Source of the DNA: a virus
Length of the DNA: 38,672 bases
IMG/VR virus record: IMGVR_UViG_3300037395_000031
Coordinates: 1-38,672 of that record
Strand: one strand, 5' to 3'
Part shown: positions 16,610 through 23,302 of the stretch, one piece after another
How the letters are laid out: each line of letters starts with the position of its first letter
Position numbering within the stretch: position 1 is the first letter of the stretch
Translations under genes and position numbers: made by a program
Notes under the pieces: model-generated
Told to the model about the DNA's origin: nothing
What the model saw: only the letters and a program-made list of their open reading frames with translations
Database searches by the model: none

Positions 16610-16978
16610 AAGATCTTCGGCTTGACGCATAGCTACTGCTAAACGCTCTGATACCCACGCCAAAACACCTTCTTGATCTTGAATTATCACCTGTTCATTG
16701 ATGATGCATCCAGTACCGAAGAACGCCATTTGTGCGTCTATGATATCTCGTTGTGGAATCTGAGCTGGGGGATCAATCCCCGAGTTACCCAACTGTACGG
16801 TGGGCGGTGTTAATGCGCGCGGGCGCATAAATCTGCAAGTCGTACCGCCATTGGCTGGCATACTGACTTTGTCGCAGATAGTAATGTAATTCATTGTGGG
16901 AGTTGGAACGTAGAGCATCGCAGGCGCGAGAGACTGCAAGATCAACGGCCCCAAATTCCCAGTGGTCGTAATAGACAT
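16610..16978 (-). CDS. Major capsid protein, exon 1 (N4-gp56 family)
   Basis: N-terminal 123 residues of the major capsid protein. Family features include the helix LGPLILQSLAPAMLYVPTP, 'VSMPANGGTTCRFMRPRALT' (compare the usual IPANGGTT.R.RR), VQLGNSGIDPPAQ, 'FFGTGCIINEQVIIQDQE' and the helix RLAVAMRQAEDL. The unspliced frame runs on for nine codons (KEEYLLAA, stop at 16583) that do not fit the family, so the transcript must be spliced to give a capsid protein. The ATG at 16978 has AAAGG 6 nt upstream. An ATG at 16999 is possible but less well placed. The leader upstream is highly structured. Confidence 0.8.
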
Positions 16979-16984
16979 AGTAAA

Positions 16985-17104
16985 CCTTTTACTTGTCATT
17001 TCTTACGATATGATGATCGGTAGACGAGCCTACTTACGTCAGTTCTCGATCATATCTGGCTTGGGGAGCGAGTCCCAATTACGCGGAAGCCATTACGTGG
17101 CTAG
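16985..17104 (-). promoter_or_regulatory. Structured leader (5' UTR) of the capsid gene
   Basis: Four inverted repeats lie in about 100 bases ahead of the capsid start: AGCCA-ttacg-TGGCT (17088-17102); TTGGG...CCCAA (17061-17078); a long stem between CGATCATATC (17047-17056) and GATATGATGATCG (17007-17019); and, in its loop, GTAG-acgagc-CTAC (17020-17033). Together they form a compact folded leader on the capsid mRNA. It could protect the mRNA or control translation. I recognise no known riboswitch. Confidence 0.5.
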
Positions 17105-17144
17105 CGTGAGTTCATTATATAAATTTTTTGAATTTGTAAAAGAA

Positions 17145-17477
17145 TTATTTGTCTAACGCTTTCTCAAGCATGCGATTAGCCCAGAGAAGTTCGCCATTAG
17201 ATCTCCGCAGACGAGCTTCACGGATATTTTTATCTACCCACGACTCTTTGTTGTGCTCGCCCAGAAATATTTGCAATGTACCGTGTGGGAGCATATCTAT
17301 CAGCTTAGAGCAGTGCTCGCAGAAGATATACATCTTAGCCCCGCATACTCTAATTGATCCATTCTTGGACGAAAGCTTACATTTGTCGCATTTTGGGCGC
17401 ATAAATATAAATGGGCATCTCAATTTGTCGCGTCTCTTGCAGCCCCAAGACGCTTTCGATGGTGTATCTCCACCCAC
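17145..17477 (-). CDS. Zinc-ribbon-like hypothetical protein
   Basis: A 110-residue basic protein with clustered cysteines: CKRRDKLRC, then CDKC (about residues 33-36), C45 and CEHC (about 54-57). Two CxxC knuckles around 20 residues apart suggest one zinc ribbon. The tail is a charged helix (VDKNIREARLRRSNGELLW). It lies between the scaffold region and the capsid gene. The start is a GTG at 17477 without a clear ribosome site; the in-frame ATG of 'MRPKCDKC' is an alternative. The Cys pairs decide the strand; the overlapping plus-strand ORF lacks a sensible composition. It may bind nucleic acid. Confidence 0.5.
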   Translation of the reverse strand: MGGDTPSKASWGCKRRDKLRCPFIFMRPKCDKCKLSSKNGSIRVCGAKMYIFCEHCSKLIDMLPHGTLQIFLGEHNKESWVDKNIREARLRRSNGELLWANRMLEKALDK

Positions 17478-17483
17478 TGCAAT

Positions 17484-17526
17484 GCGGGCTCAGACTACCC
17501 AATTTATTAGACTGGGCCGACCCCGC
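17484..17526. other. Two-tier hairpin between genes
   Basis: Outer stem GCGGG (17484-17488) with CCCGC (17522-17526), and inner stem CCCA (17498-17501) with TGGG (17513-17516). It sits in the 81-bp gap between the Lys/His-rich gene and the Zn-ribbon gene. No T-run follows on either strand, so it is not a standard terminator. It may be an mRNA processing or stability element. Confidence 0.35.
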
Positions 17527-17558
17527 TTTAGAGTCCGTGGTCACGACTGTAAAGCGCT

Positions 17559-17726
17559 TTACTTTGCTTTATGATGCATTTTGTGATGCTTAGAATGCTC
17601 TTCATGGTGTTTAGCCATGGGGGCTTTCGCCATTTTGTGCTTAAGAGCCATTTTCTTCGGCGCTTTTTCTTCTTTGTGCTTTACGTGAGCTTCTGGTTCG
17701 CGTTTAGCCATTGGTGTTTTTGCCAT
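17559..17726 (-). CDS. Lys/His-rich basic peptide, 55 aa
   Basis: A 55-residue, strongly basic protein made of Lys, His, Ala and Met (MAKTPMAKREPEAHVKHK..., ending in a His/Lys run). MAKTPMAK and KMAKAPMAK are near repeats. This composition resembles histone-H1-like tails, so DNA or RNA binding in or around the head is possible. The start at 17726 has GGGA before it; an in-frame upstream ATG would add 13 residues. The 12-mer TTACTATACAAA, also found before the fibre gene, lies about 23 bp upstream and may belong to its promoter. Confidence 0.5.
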   Translation of the reverse strand: MAKTPMAKREPEAHVKHKEEKAPKKMALKHKMAKAPMAKHHEEHSKHHKMHHKAK

Positions 17727-17774
17727 TTTTATCCCGGCGGTTGAGTTTTTTGTATAGTAATTCAAATCTTTTTT

Positions 17775-18440
17775 TTAGCCAAGACGCATTCTCTTTTGGA
17801 GTTCTTTCATTTTGTCGTAAGCTGTCTTCTGTCCAGTCTCGCTAAAGTCGCCGGCCGCTGCGTATGGTGGGCTGGTATTTGAAGTTGGAGAGTAAAAGAG
17901 ATGTTTTTTGTTATTGTCGATCTTCTCTTGGATACTCGGTTGTTTTTGCTCTGACTGATGTAACCCCATGGATTTGATGCTTCGATAGACAAGCTTTTTT
18001 CTCTCGAACGTATCCGGCATCTGCAAGATAGATTCAGCAAGTTCTGGATCTTTCTGCACGATCTTTTCAGCATGCTGCATAGTATCGTAAAAGTCTGGGT
18101 TAGTCTGAAGCCACATACGCTCTCTCTCGGCAGCAAGCGCTTGCTGAACCGTTTGTTGAATAGCTTCATTTGTCTGCTTTTTGACATTGGCATCGTAGTT
18201 AGCCAGCTCTTTCTTTAATCGTTTTCTGTCCACATACGGCTCATCATCCGCAGAATCATCCGCTGATGTATTTCGGTTTCGCAATTCGTCCAGTTCTCTT
18301 TGGACTTGCGCACGCTCGTGTCTTTCCAATTCAAGTTGGCGCTGAGAAGCCGCTGCTTTAGCTTCGAGAGCACGGAAGTTGAATTCTTTATCATTTGGTT
18401 TCTTCTCTTCTGGAGAGATCATTTGGACTTCTGCTGACAT
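17775..18440 (-). CDS. Scaffold protein
   Basis: A 221-residue, highly charged helical protein. Residues 25-55 are coiled coil (LEAKAAASQRQLELERHERA), followed by an acidic linker (TSADDSADDEPYVDRKRLKK), more helix (EAIQQTVQQALAAERERMWL), then QTNPDFYDTMQHAEKIVQKD and a C-terminal basic helix (YDKMKELQKRMRLG) that would contact the capsid protein. Composition, size and place between portal and capsid gene are those of podovirus scaffold proteins, which direct procapsid assembly and then leave. A GGGG site precedes the ATG, and the late-type AT-rich 12-mer lies at 18490-18501. Confidence 0.75.
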   Translation of the reverse strand: MSAEVQMISPEEKKPNDKEFNFRALEAKAAASQRQLELERHERAQVQRELDELRNRNTSADDSADDEPYVDRKRLKKELANYDANVKKQTNEAIQQTVQQALAAERERMWLQTNPDFYDTMQHAEKIVQKDPELAESILQMPDTFERKKLVYRSIKSMGLHQSEQKQPSIQEKIDNNKKHLFYSPTSNTSPPYAAAGDFSETGQKTAYDKMKELQKRMRLG

Positions 18441-18489
18441 ATTTCCCCTTTACGCTGGTGTGCGCTTTTTTGGCTTTACTTCATTAAAG

Positions 18490-18501
18490 TAAAATATTTA
18501 A
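18490..18501 (-). promoter_or_regulatory. AT-rich 12-mer upstream of the scaffold gene
   Basis: TAAAATATTTAA (plus-strand reading), about 50 bp before the scaffold ATG, is identical to the element at 13580-13591. It may mark a late promoter. Between it and the plus-strand gene at 18593 there is also AGAAAA-tcggcg-TTTTCT (18541-18558), a weak hairpin in the divergent spacer. Confidence 0.35.
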
Positions 18502-18592
18502 TATATAGCAATACACACTTGGAATTCACCGACAAAAACAAGAAAATCGGCGTTTTCTCGAGAGACAAAAAATAAGTTTGTAGCAAATTGCA

Positions 18593-19114
18593 ATGAAGAT
18601 AAACAGACTAGAAACGCACGATCGGCTCGTACACTTCAAAAAAGACCAAGACGTCAATGTCTTTCTGGGTGCTGAAGAGTGTCTGAAGAAGAATCCAGAC
18701 TCTCTCAAGTACCAATCCCACTCACCGTACATATACATCTACTCCCACCCGCGCACTACGGATGATGGATTGCATAAACGTCTACTGTGGCAGCCACGGC
18801 TTATCAAGCCAAAGCCAGAATCGAATTCTTGGCTATTTAGAGCCGCGTCACACACCGATCTATTAGAGATCTGCTGGCTATTGCCCGATGAGATATTGTG
18901 GCCCCAATTCGAAGCAAATAAGCTTGCGAGCGATCCAGATATCTTGTGGTCAATTGAGCAATATAAGCATAATCGTGAAGCTCTTGGACGTCCCCATCCC
19001 GAAGACTGGTCGATACCGCAAGCTGGGAATATATTGCTAGCTATCTTAAGAGAGTCTATCGCTGAAAAGAATAAAGAGAACTTACTAGATCGTCACTTCA
19101 AGCTAATTGCTTAA
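18593..19114 (+). CDS. Conserved phage protein of unknown function, 173 aa
   Basis: A 173-residue protein on the strand opposite to its virion-gene neighbours. The core 'WLFRAASHTDLLEICWLLPD' followed by 'WSIEQYKHNREALGRPHPED' is a motif I have seen in phage proteins without known function. It is mixed alpha/beta with no signal or membrane segment. The stop overlaps the convergent 68-aa gene by 4 bp. The start has no good ribosome site. It is more likely an accessory gene than a virion component, because it interrupts the minus-strand late block. Confidence 0.6.
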   Translation: MKINRLETHDRLVHFKKDQDVNVFLGAEECLKKNPDSLKYQSHSPYIYIYSHPRTTDDGLHKRLLWQPRLIKPKPESNSWLFRAASHTDLLEICWLLPDEILWPQFEANKLASDPDILWSIEQYKHNREALGRPHPEDWSIPQAGNILLAILRESIAEKNKENLLDRHFKLIA

Positions 19115-19317
19115 GCGAGAGAGCGCGGGGGATTCTTCATTTTTGGGGGAGAAATAATTTCTTGACCCAAGCCAGAACGAATTTTGCCGAGTTTCGCAGG
19201 TATTGCAACGCCATAATAGTCACCAAGCCCCTTGCGTGATTTGGGAGTGTGGGCAGCACCGCTGTATCCCTTCTTGCTTTGTGACTTTTGAGCATTGGGC
19301 CAGTTGTCGTAGTTCAC
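19111..19317 (-). CDS. Small basic hypothetical protein, 68 aa
   Basis: A 68-residue basic protein (NYDNWPNAQKSQSKKGYSGA..., then GLGDYYGVAIPAKLGKIRSG). The start is GTG at 19317, four bases after the stop of the 100-aa gene, with AGGG upstream. The tail is Pro/Lys-rich. Small Gly/Lys proteins like this occur between portal and scaffold genes in related podoviruses. Function unknown. Confidence 0.55.
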   Translation of the reverse strand: MNYDNWPNAQKSQSKKGYSGAAHTPKSRKGLGDYYGVAIPAKLGKIRSGLGQEIISPPKMKNPPRSLA

Positions 19318-19322
19318 AGCAG

Positions 19323-19616
19323 TTAACCCTCTTCGTCATCTCGCATTGTGCTAATTTTGCCAAACGGAAGAACATCGACTCGCAGCTTAGCTGGGCCGTC
19401 GTGACCGACTGGTTGATTGATACCAACGCCGTAGTGAGTTCCGGCATTCACGAAGTTGCCGGAGCGCTGGTCGTACTGTGAACATCTGAAGTCCCATGGA
19501 GACTTTTTGGCGTCCAATGGCTTCTCACGCTCGCGCTCGAATTTGATGCGATCGGGATCGGCGATCATGGATTTTTCAGAGATTCTTTTATCGAAAGAAG
19601 TTTTTCTCAATGCCAT
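19323..19616 (-). CDS. Hypothetical protein, 97 aa
   Basis: A 97-residue hydrophilic protein. A helical basic N-terminus (ALRKTSFDKRISEKSMIADP, then KFEREREKPLDAKK) leads to a beta-like C-terminus (NFVNAGTHYGVGINQPVGHD). I chose the ATG at 19616 because GTGAG lies upstream in a GAGTATA..ATG context shared with the 7065 and 20058 starts. A GTG four codons earlier is possible. It belongs to the short operon between portal and scaffold. Function unknown. Confidence 0.6.
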   Translation of the reverse strand: MALRKTSFDKRISEKSMIADPDRIKFEREREKPLDAKKSPWDFRCSQYDQRSGNFVNAGTHYGVGINQPVGHDGPAKLRVDVLPFGKISTMRDDEEG

Positions 19617-19661
19617 ACTTATACTCACTTGTTAAAATCTGCTGGTTTGACTGGCTCAGTC

Positions 19662-19802
19662 TTATGGGTAACCAGCAAACACCATCGAGTCGACCGGGAA
19701 GTCCCAGTCACTTGGCCACTCAAAATTATCGCCAATGTATCTGCTACCACGCATAACGTGATCATCATCAATACACCAGCGATCCCCAGCGGGGATGCTC
19801 AC
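19662..19802 (-). CDS. Probable small protein, 46 aa
   Basis: A minus-strand frame fills the gap between the 72-aa and 97-aa genes. From a GTG at 19802 it encodes 46 residues rich in Trp/Asp/Pro (DRWCIDDDHVMRGSRYIGDN, then EWPSDWDFPVDSMVFAGYP). The sequence reads like a compact folded protein and the frame stays open upstream (SWRLRFPVCV) to near the end of the 72-aa gene. Because of this the true start may be earlier and non-standard, or reached by frameshift. No clear ribosome site. A plus-strand ORF covering the same stretch looks less protein-like. Confidence 0.45.
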   Translation of the reverse strand: MSIPAGDRWCIDDDHVMRGSRYIGDNFEWPSDWDFPVDSMVFAGYP

Positions 19803-19839
19803 GCAAACTGGAAATCGAAGTCTCCAGCTTTCCGTGGGA

Positions 19840-20058
19840 TTAGTAGCGATAGCCCGGTTTTAGCGGACGATCTTTAAGTTTCTTTACTTCTTCTTTCTGC
19901 ATACTGCCGATTGCTTGCTCAGTATCTTCGTAACGCATTACGGAGCCAGCTCCTTCGACATCAGAAATAGCTTTAGTCTTTGCACCGTCGGGGAAAATAG
20001 AACCTTTGGAACGCCCGCCGGCCCAAAACGCATGATCATCAATTCGTTGACCAGCCAT
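19840..20058 (-). CDS. Conserved small phage protein, 72 aa
   Basis: A 72-residue protein, MAGQRIDDHAFWAGGRSKGS..., with 'DVEGAGSVMRYEDTEQAIGS' in the middle and a basic C-terminus (KDRPLKPGYRY). I remember proteins of this form (an N-terminal 'MAG.RI.DHA.W.G', a 'YEDT' helix, a 'KPGYR' end) in many podoviruses near the portal gene, always uncharacterised. The ATG at 20058 has GGAG upstream. It is the first minus-strand gene after the portal block. Confidence 0.65.
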   Translation of the reverse strand: MAGQRIDDHAFWAGGRSKGSIFPDGAKTKAISDVEGAGSVMRYEDTEQAIGSMQKEEVKKLKDRPLKPGYRY

Positions 20059-20138
20059 ATATACTCCAGTTTGGTATTTTCTTTTCATTATAGCAAGCTG
20101 GGGGAATCATTCAAGAAATTATTTTAATATCGCCATAA

Positions 20139-20309
20139 ATGACCGCCGAGCAGATGATTGCATTAAGAGAAGACTTTGAAATCACTAAATATTTGAGTTT
20201 AATCATGTCTGAACATATGCTTAACGGTATTTTAAAAATGAGATGCTGGGTTTACTGCTCAGCGCTAATCTTTATAACTGTGGTGGAAGTATGCAAAAAG
20301 TTGTTTTGA
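20139..20309 (+). CDS. Possible small membrane protein, 56 aa
   Basis: A 56-residue plus-strand ORF. A soluble helical N-terminus (MTAEQMIALREDFEITKYLS) is followed by one membrane segment near the C-terminus (WVYCSALIFITVVEVC). It overlaps the start of the lipoprotein gene by 19 bp in another frame. A membrane protein overlapping a small Pro-rich lipoprotein recalls inner/outer spanin pairs, though here the membrane helix is C-terminal, which is not usual for an i-spanin. No ribosome site. Tentative. Confidence 0.4.
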   Translation: MTAEQMIALREDFEITKYLSLIMSEHMLNGILKMRCWVYCSALIFITVVEVCKKLF

Positions 20310-20488
20310 TCTTGGGGAGCTGCTGTTTGTTAACAGCTTGTGGTGATGCCGGGGGAAATTATCATGGAGACTTAGCTATGGTGCCCGTAGATACGCACGG
20401 AACGCTTTTAGTCTTTTGGCCACCGGATATTATTCCACATCCACATCCACCGCAGCCAGAGCCTAGAGACCCCAACGAAATGGCTTAA
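20291..20488 (+). CDS. Small Pro-rich lipoprotein
   Basis: A 65-residue protein with a lipoprotein signal: basic start (MQK), hydrophobic core (VVLILGSCCLLTA) and lipobox L-T-A-C with C17 as the lipidation site. The mature part ends in a proline-rich tail (PPDIIPHPHPPQPEPRDP). Asp follows the lipidated Cys by one residue (CGDAG). Size and proline content fit an outer-membrane spanin subunit (Rz1-like) or a superinfection-exclusion lipoprotein. It implies a Gram-negative host. It is convergent with the portal gene (4-bp overlap of the ends). Confidence 0.7.
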   Translation: MQKVVLILGSCCLLTACGDAGGNYHGDLAMVPVDTHGTLLVFWPPDIIPHPHPPQPEPRDPNEMA

Positions 20489-22677
20489 GCGGCTAGATTC
20501 TGCATTGGATTCTGGCCATTTTGCTGTGGATTTTGACCACTATTTTGACCGGAGTTCATCTGCCCGAGCATTTGTTGTACAAAGTCATTAGATAGTGTAG
20601 TATTTTTCGCATCAGCTTTCTCTCGATTTTCGTTCATTTCTTGTTTGTAATCGAATGTCTCAATCTGATTTAGCTTGAGCATCGTCTCGATCTCTCCATA
20701 TTTAGCGATAACATCGATCATCTTCTCGAGAGCTTCCATCTTATCTTTAGTGGCGAGCGCTCGGTTACGCGTGATCTCCGATAATCTCTCTTCGAATAGC
20801 CCCACGTTGGCTTCCGCTCTACCATGACGCTCACGGGCAGTAGCTAAATTGGACGTAGCTTTAGACATCAACTCTTTTAGCTTCATCTCTTCGAATGCAT
20901 GCTGGATAGTCGTAGCTTCTTGCTGTTGCGCTTGCATCGATTGCTCTTGTTGCTGCAAGTATTCCATGATTTCAGCTTTCCCCTGGACATTCATATCTTT
21001 GATAATCATGCTTGGGGGGAGCACTTCACGGCCAAATGTCTGATTGATATCCAACATCTGCTGAGCTTGTAGATTTTTCTGTGTTGGAGTTAAGAGACCC
21101 TCTTCTACCACAGTTTGGAATTTAGCGAAGATCTTAGAAGAGAAGTGGGGCGATGGCTCTTCTCCGATCATCTGAGCGATTTTGTGCTCATTCCAGTTGT
21201 TTAGCACGATTTGGAGCATCCTAGTGCCGAGTTGTTTCAAAGAGTAATCCCACTGATCGAAATACTTCTGGAAGACCATCAAATTGGCTGCTTGCTTCAT
21301 CATCACAGTGAGAGATGATGCTTGCTTGTCTTCTTGAGCCGACCAGTTCTCTAAGTTAATGCCAGCTGTCTGAAAAACTAAATCAGCCATCTGCTGTGCA
21401 AGTGCGAGATCGGACTCTGGAACCGCTGATGGGATGATTTTCTCTACATCAGTGAGTTCATAGCCATCATTGATAAGAATGTCCCATCCCTGGCCAGAAC
21501 GTTTTAAATTGTCTTCGTTAGCAACTGCACCAACTTTGCGCTTCCAACCCGCATTAATAGTAGCGGCAGCAATATCATTGTTGGTAATAATCTTGTAATT
21601 ATATAGAAACTGAGCATCACGCATAGTGCGAATAAGAGACCGGACGCGTAAATCGTAATAATTAATATGTGGCTCATAGTTCCAATAAACTGGAATAAAC
21701 GGACAATCATCGAAGCCAAGTGGATTATCTCCTTGAAACATTAGTTGGTCGTTCAGCACTACAGCCAATTTCCATGTGGGGACTTTGACTGTCACTTCTT
21801 CTAAGTCGGGGATGGCTTGGAGTACTTGACCGATGTTGTTGTCTTCTGGAGAGAAGTCGAAGAATTGATTGAGTTTGCGAGAGTAGAGACGCTTTCTAGT
21901 CGTCTGCCATTTATACCAGACGTATGAGAGCACCATCAGATCGTTTCTCGCCATGTTGTAGTTCTCTGGCAGAAAATAGAAGCTACCATATCGCTGGGGG
22001 GTTCCAGCCATCGGTGCTATTGCTTGGACTTTGTCTGGGAAGCGCTCTTCGGCTTCTTTTTTAGATATATACTCTTGCGTCCAGACAAATTGAGCATCGC
22101 TCATATCGGGAGAGCGGAAGTATGGATCGACAAGAAATGCGTTGTATTCCCAGATCTTGAGTTTAATTTGACCCTGCGCTGGATCGTCGCCAGTAAAATC
22201 TAAGTATGGCTGTAAAAGCACCATTCCAGAGATAGCCGCTAACTCACAAGCTTTGGAGAATTGCTCGTGGATGCCTTCGGTATTGCAGACGTGGCCGATT
22301 ATACGTGTATATTGGTCGGTAGTGTGCGGGTCAGCTCCTTCGATGGGTACGTACGTTATAGCTTTACGGTGCTGGCGTTGTAAGCCCGTAATCATGTTTA
22401 CCGGTTGCTGGCAGATATTGAAGTAGTATTGCTGGTAACTGGTTGTGGGCGCGAAGTTAAAGTATCTATTCACGAATGTCTGCGAGCCGGCATAGAACAA
22501 AGTGTCAATGTTACTTTGGTTCCAGCGAGATTGCTCAATCGGCTGGAACTTGCTGTAGAGATTATCAAGCCACTGCCGAACGTTACCTTGCGATGGTTCT
22601 AATGCGTTATTCCATGGGGGATAATAGAAAGCGATATGACCCTCTGAGATTAAAACTATTAATCCCAAAGGTATCAT
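20485..22677 (-). CDS. Portal protein (P22-like)
   Basis: A 730-residue protein with the podovirus portal layout: an N-terminal region with YFNFAPTTSYQQYYFNICQQ, then PVNMITGLQRQHRKAITYVP; a wing region with the FVWTQEYISKKEAEERFPDK helix; a central 'RVRSLIRTMRDAQFLYNYKI' segment and stem helices with 'SSLTVMMKQAANLMVFQKYF'. The C-terminus is a Gln/Met-rich helical barrel (MEYLQQQEQSMQAQQQE) and a low-complexity Gln/Asn/Gly tail (GQNSGQNPQQNGQNPMQ). It forms the dodecameric DNA gate and binds terminase and adaptor. The ATG at 22677 lacks a ribosome site; the first 12-14 residues may not belong to the protein. Confidence 0.85.
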   Translation of the reverse strand: MIPLGLIVLISEGHIAFYYPPWNNALEPSQGNVRQWLDNLYSKFQPIEQSRWNQSNIDTLFYAGSQTFVNRYFNFAPTTSYQQYYFNICQQPVNMITGLQRQHRKAITYVPIEGADPHTTDQYTRIIGHVCNTEGIHEQFSKACELAAISGMVLLQPYLDFTGDDPAQGQIKLKIWEYNAFLVDPYFRSPDMSDAQFVWTQEYISKKEAEERFPDKVQAIAPMAGTPQRYGSFYFLPENYNMARNDLMVLSYVWYKWQTTRKRLYSRKLNQFFDFSPEDNNIGQVLQAIPDLEEVTVKVPTWKLAVVLNDQLMFQGDNPLGFDDCPFIPVYWNYEPHINYYDLRVRSLIRTMRDAQFLYNYKIITNNDIAAATINAGWKRKVGAVANEDNLKRSGQGWDILINDGYELTDVEKIIPSAVPESDLALAQQMADLVFQTAGINLENWSAQEDKQASSLTVMMKQAANLMVFQKYFDQWDYSLKQLGTRMLQIVLNNWNEHKIAQMIGEEPSPHFSSKIFAKFQTVVEEGLLTPTQKNLQAQQMLDINQTFGREVLPPSMIIKDMNVQGKAEIMEYLQQQEQSMQAQQQEATTIQHAFEEMKLKELMSKATSNLATARERHGRAEANVGLFEERLSEITRNRALATKDKMEALEKMIDVIAKYGEIETMLKLNQIETFDYKQEMNENREKADAKNTTLSNDFVQQMLGQMNSGQNSGQNPQQNGQNPMQNLAA

Positions 22678-22825
22678 TAAATTTTTTATTTAACAAGAGA
22701 GTGAGAGCCAAAATACAAAACTGAGTGAATTTTTCCAATTCTAAATCAGAAACTGGATTGCGCTTAAACTTTGATTCAAGTTACAATTCTTGGAAATTAC
22801 ATACCCATTTCATACTTAAATACAA
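22678..22825. promoter_or_regulatory. Divergent spacer, portal / HTH-ParB pair
   Basis: A 148-bp AT-rich spacer with the inverted repeat TTAAAT-ttttt-ATTTAA at 22678-22694 immediately before the portal start, resembling the other late-leader AT elements. Nearer to the plus-strand gene there is AACTT-tgattc-AAGTT and a TTGGAA hexamer about 30 bp before the ATG, with only weak -10 matches. It probably holds divergent promoters and may hold an operator for the HTH protein. Confidence 0.35.
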
Positions 22826-23302
22826 ATGAAGAGAATAAAACGGCCATTTACTCTAGAAGATAGAAAAATCATTGAACAGATGCTTAACGATGGATTCTCT
22901 CAAAAAGAAATTGGAGAAAAGCTGAACCGATGTCGAGCACTAATATCTAGAGAAATCAATCGTCATTTAAATGAAGAAAAAAAATATAACGCACTGACGG
23001 CTAATAGAGCTGCCCATCGAACAAGAACTGACACAAACATAAAAAAAAGAAGATTATTTAGTGATGAAGAGTTGAAAGAAATTAAAAATGGCCTAGAGAG
23101 CGGAATTTCAATGTCAAATCTAGCAAAAAAATATCATACTTCTTATTACATAATTAGCAAAGTTCTTGGTAAGTCAGGAGTTGAATATCCTATTGATCAA
23201 AAAGTTGCAAATATTGAAAGCAAAATCGATGCATTAACTACACAGTTTGAATTAATTATAGAGCTTATACAGGAGATAAAAAATGTACCACCAAACAGCT
23301 GA
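22826..23302 (+). CDS. IS30-type HTH DNA-binding protein
   Basis: A 158-residue basic protein. Residues 7-45 match the IS30-transposase-type HTH: TLEDRKIIEQMLNDGFSQKE, IGEKLNRCRALISREINRH. A second HTH-like unit lies at about 74-112 (FSDEELKEIKNGLESGISMS, NLAKKYHTSYYIISKVLG). The C-terminus is a coiled coil (ANIESKIDALTTQFELIIEL). There is no DDE catalytic domain, so it is a binder rather than a transposase. It overlaps the ParB-like gene by 20 bp, suggesting a regulator/partner pair. A-rich codon use and the opposite orientation in the late block suggest an acquired cassette. Confidence 0.65.
   Translation: MKRIKRPFTLEDRKIIEQMLNDGFSQKEIGEKLNRCRALISREINRHLNEEKKYNALTANRAAHRTRTDTNIKKRRLFSDEELKEIKNGLESGISMSNLAKKYHTSYYIISKVLGKSGVEYPIDQKVANIESKIDALTTQFELIIELIQEIKNVPPNS

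Noticed and set aside
17484-17530. Possible tRNA in the GC-rich hairpin between two small genes
   Set aside because: There is no T-arm GGTTCGA-type sequence, no anticodon arm of proper size and no acceptor stem; only two nested stems.
17149-17574. 141-aa plus-strand ORF opposite the Zn-ribbon gene
   Set aside because: The minus-strand frame has paired CxxC motifs and a sensible charged helix, and lies in the direction of its neighbours.
19629-19877. 82-aa plus-strand ORF
   Set aside because: It overlaps the end of the 72-aa minus gene and the better minus-strand frame; no ribosome site.
22826-23302. IS30 insertion sequence
   Set aside because: Only the HTH part is similar; there is no DDE domain, no terminal inverted repeats and no target duplication seen.
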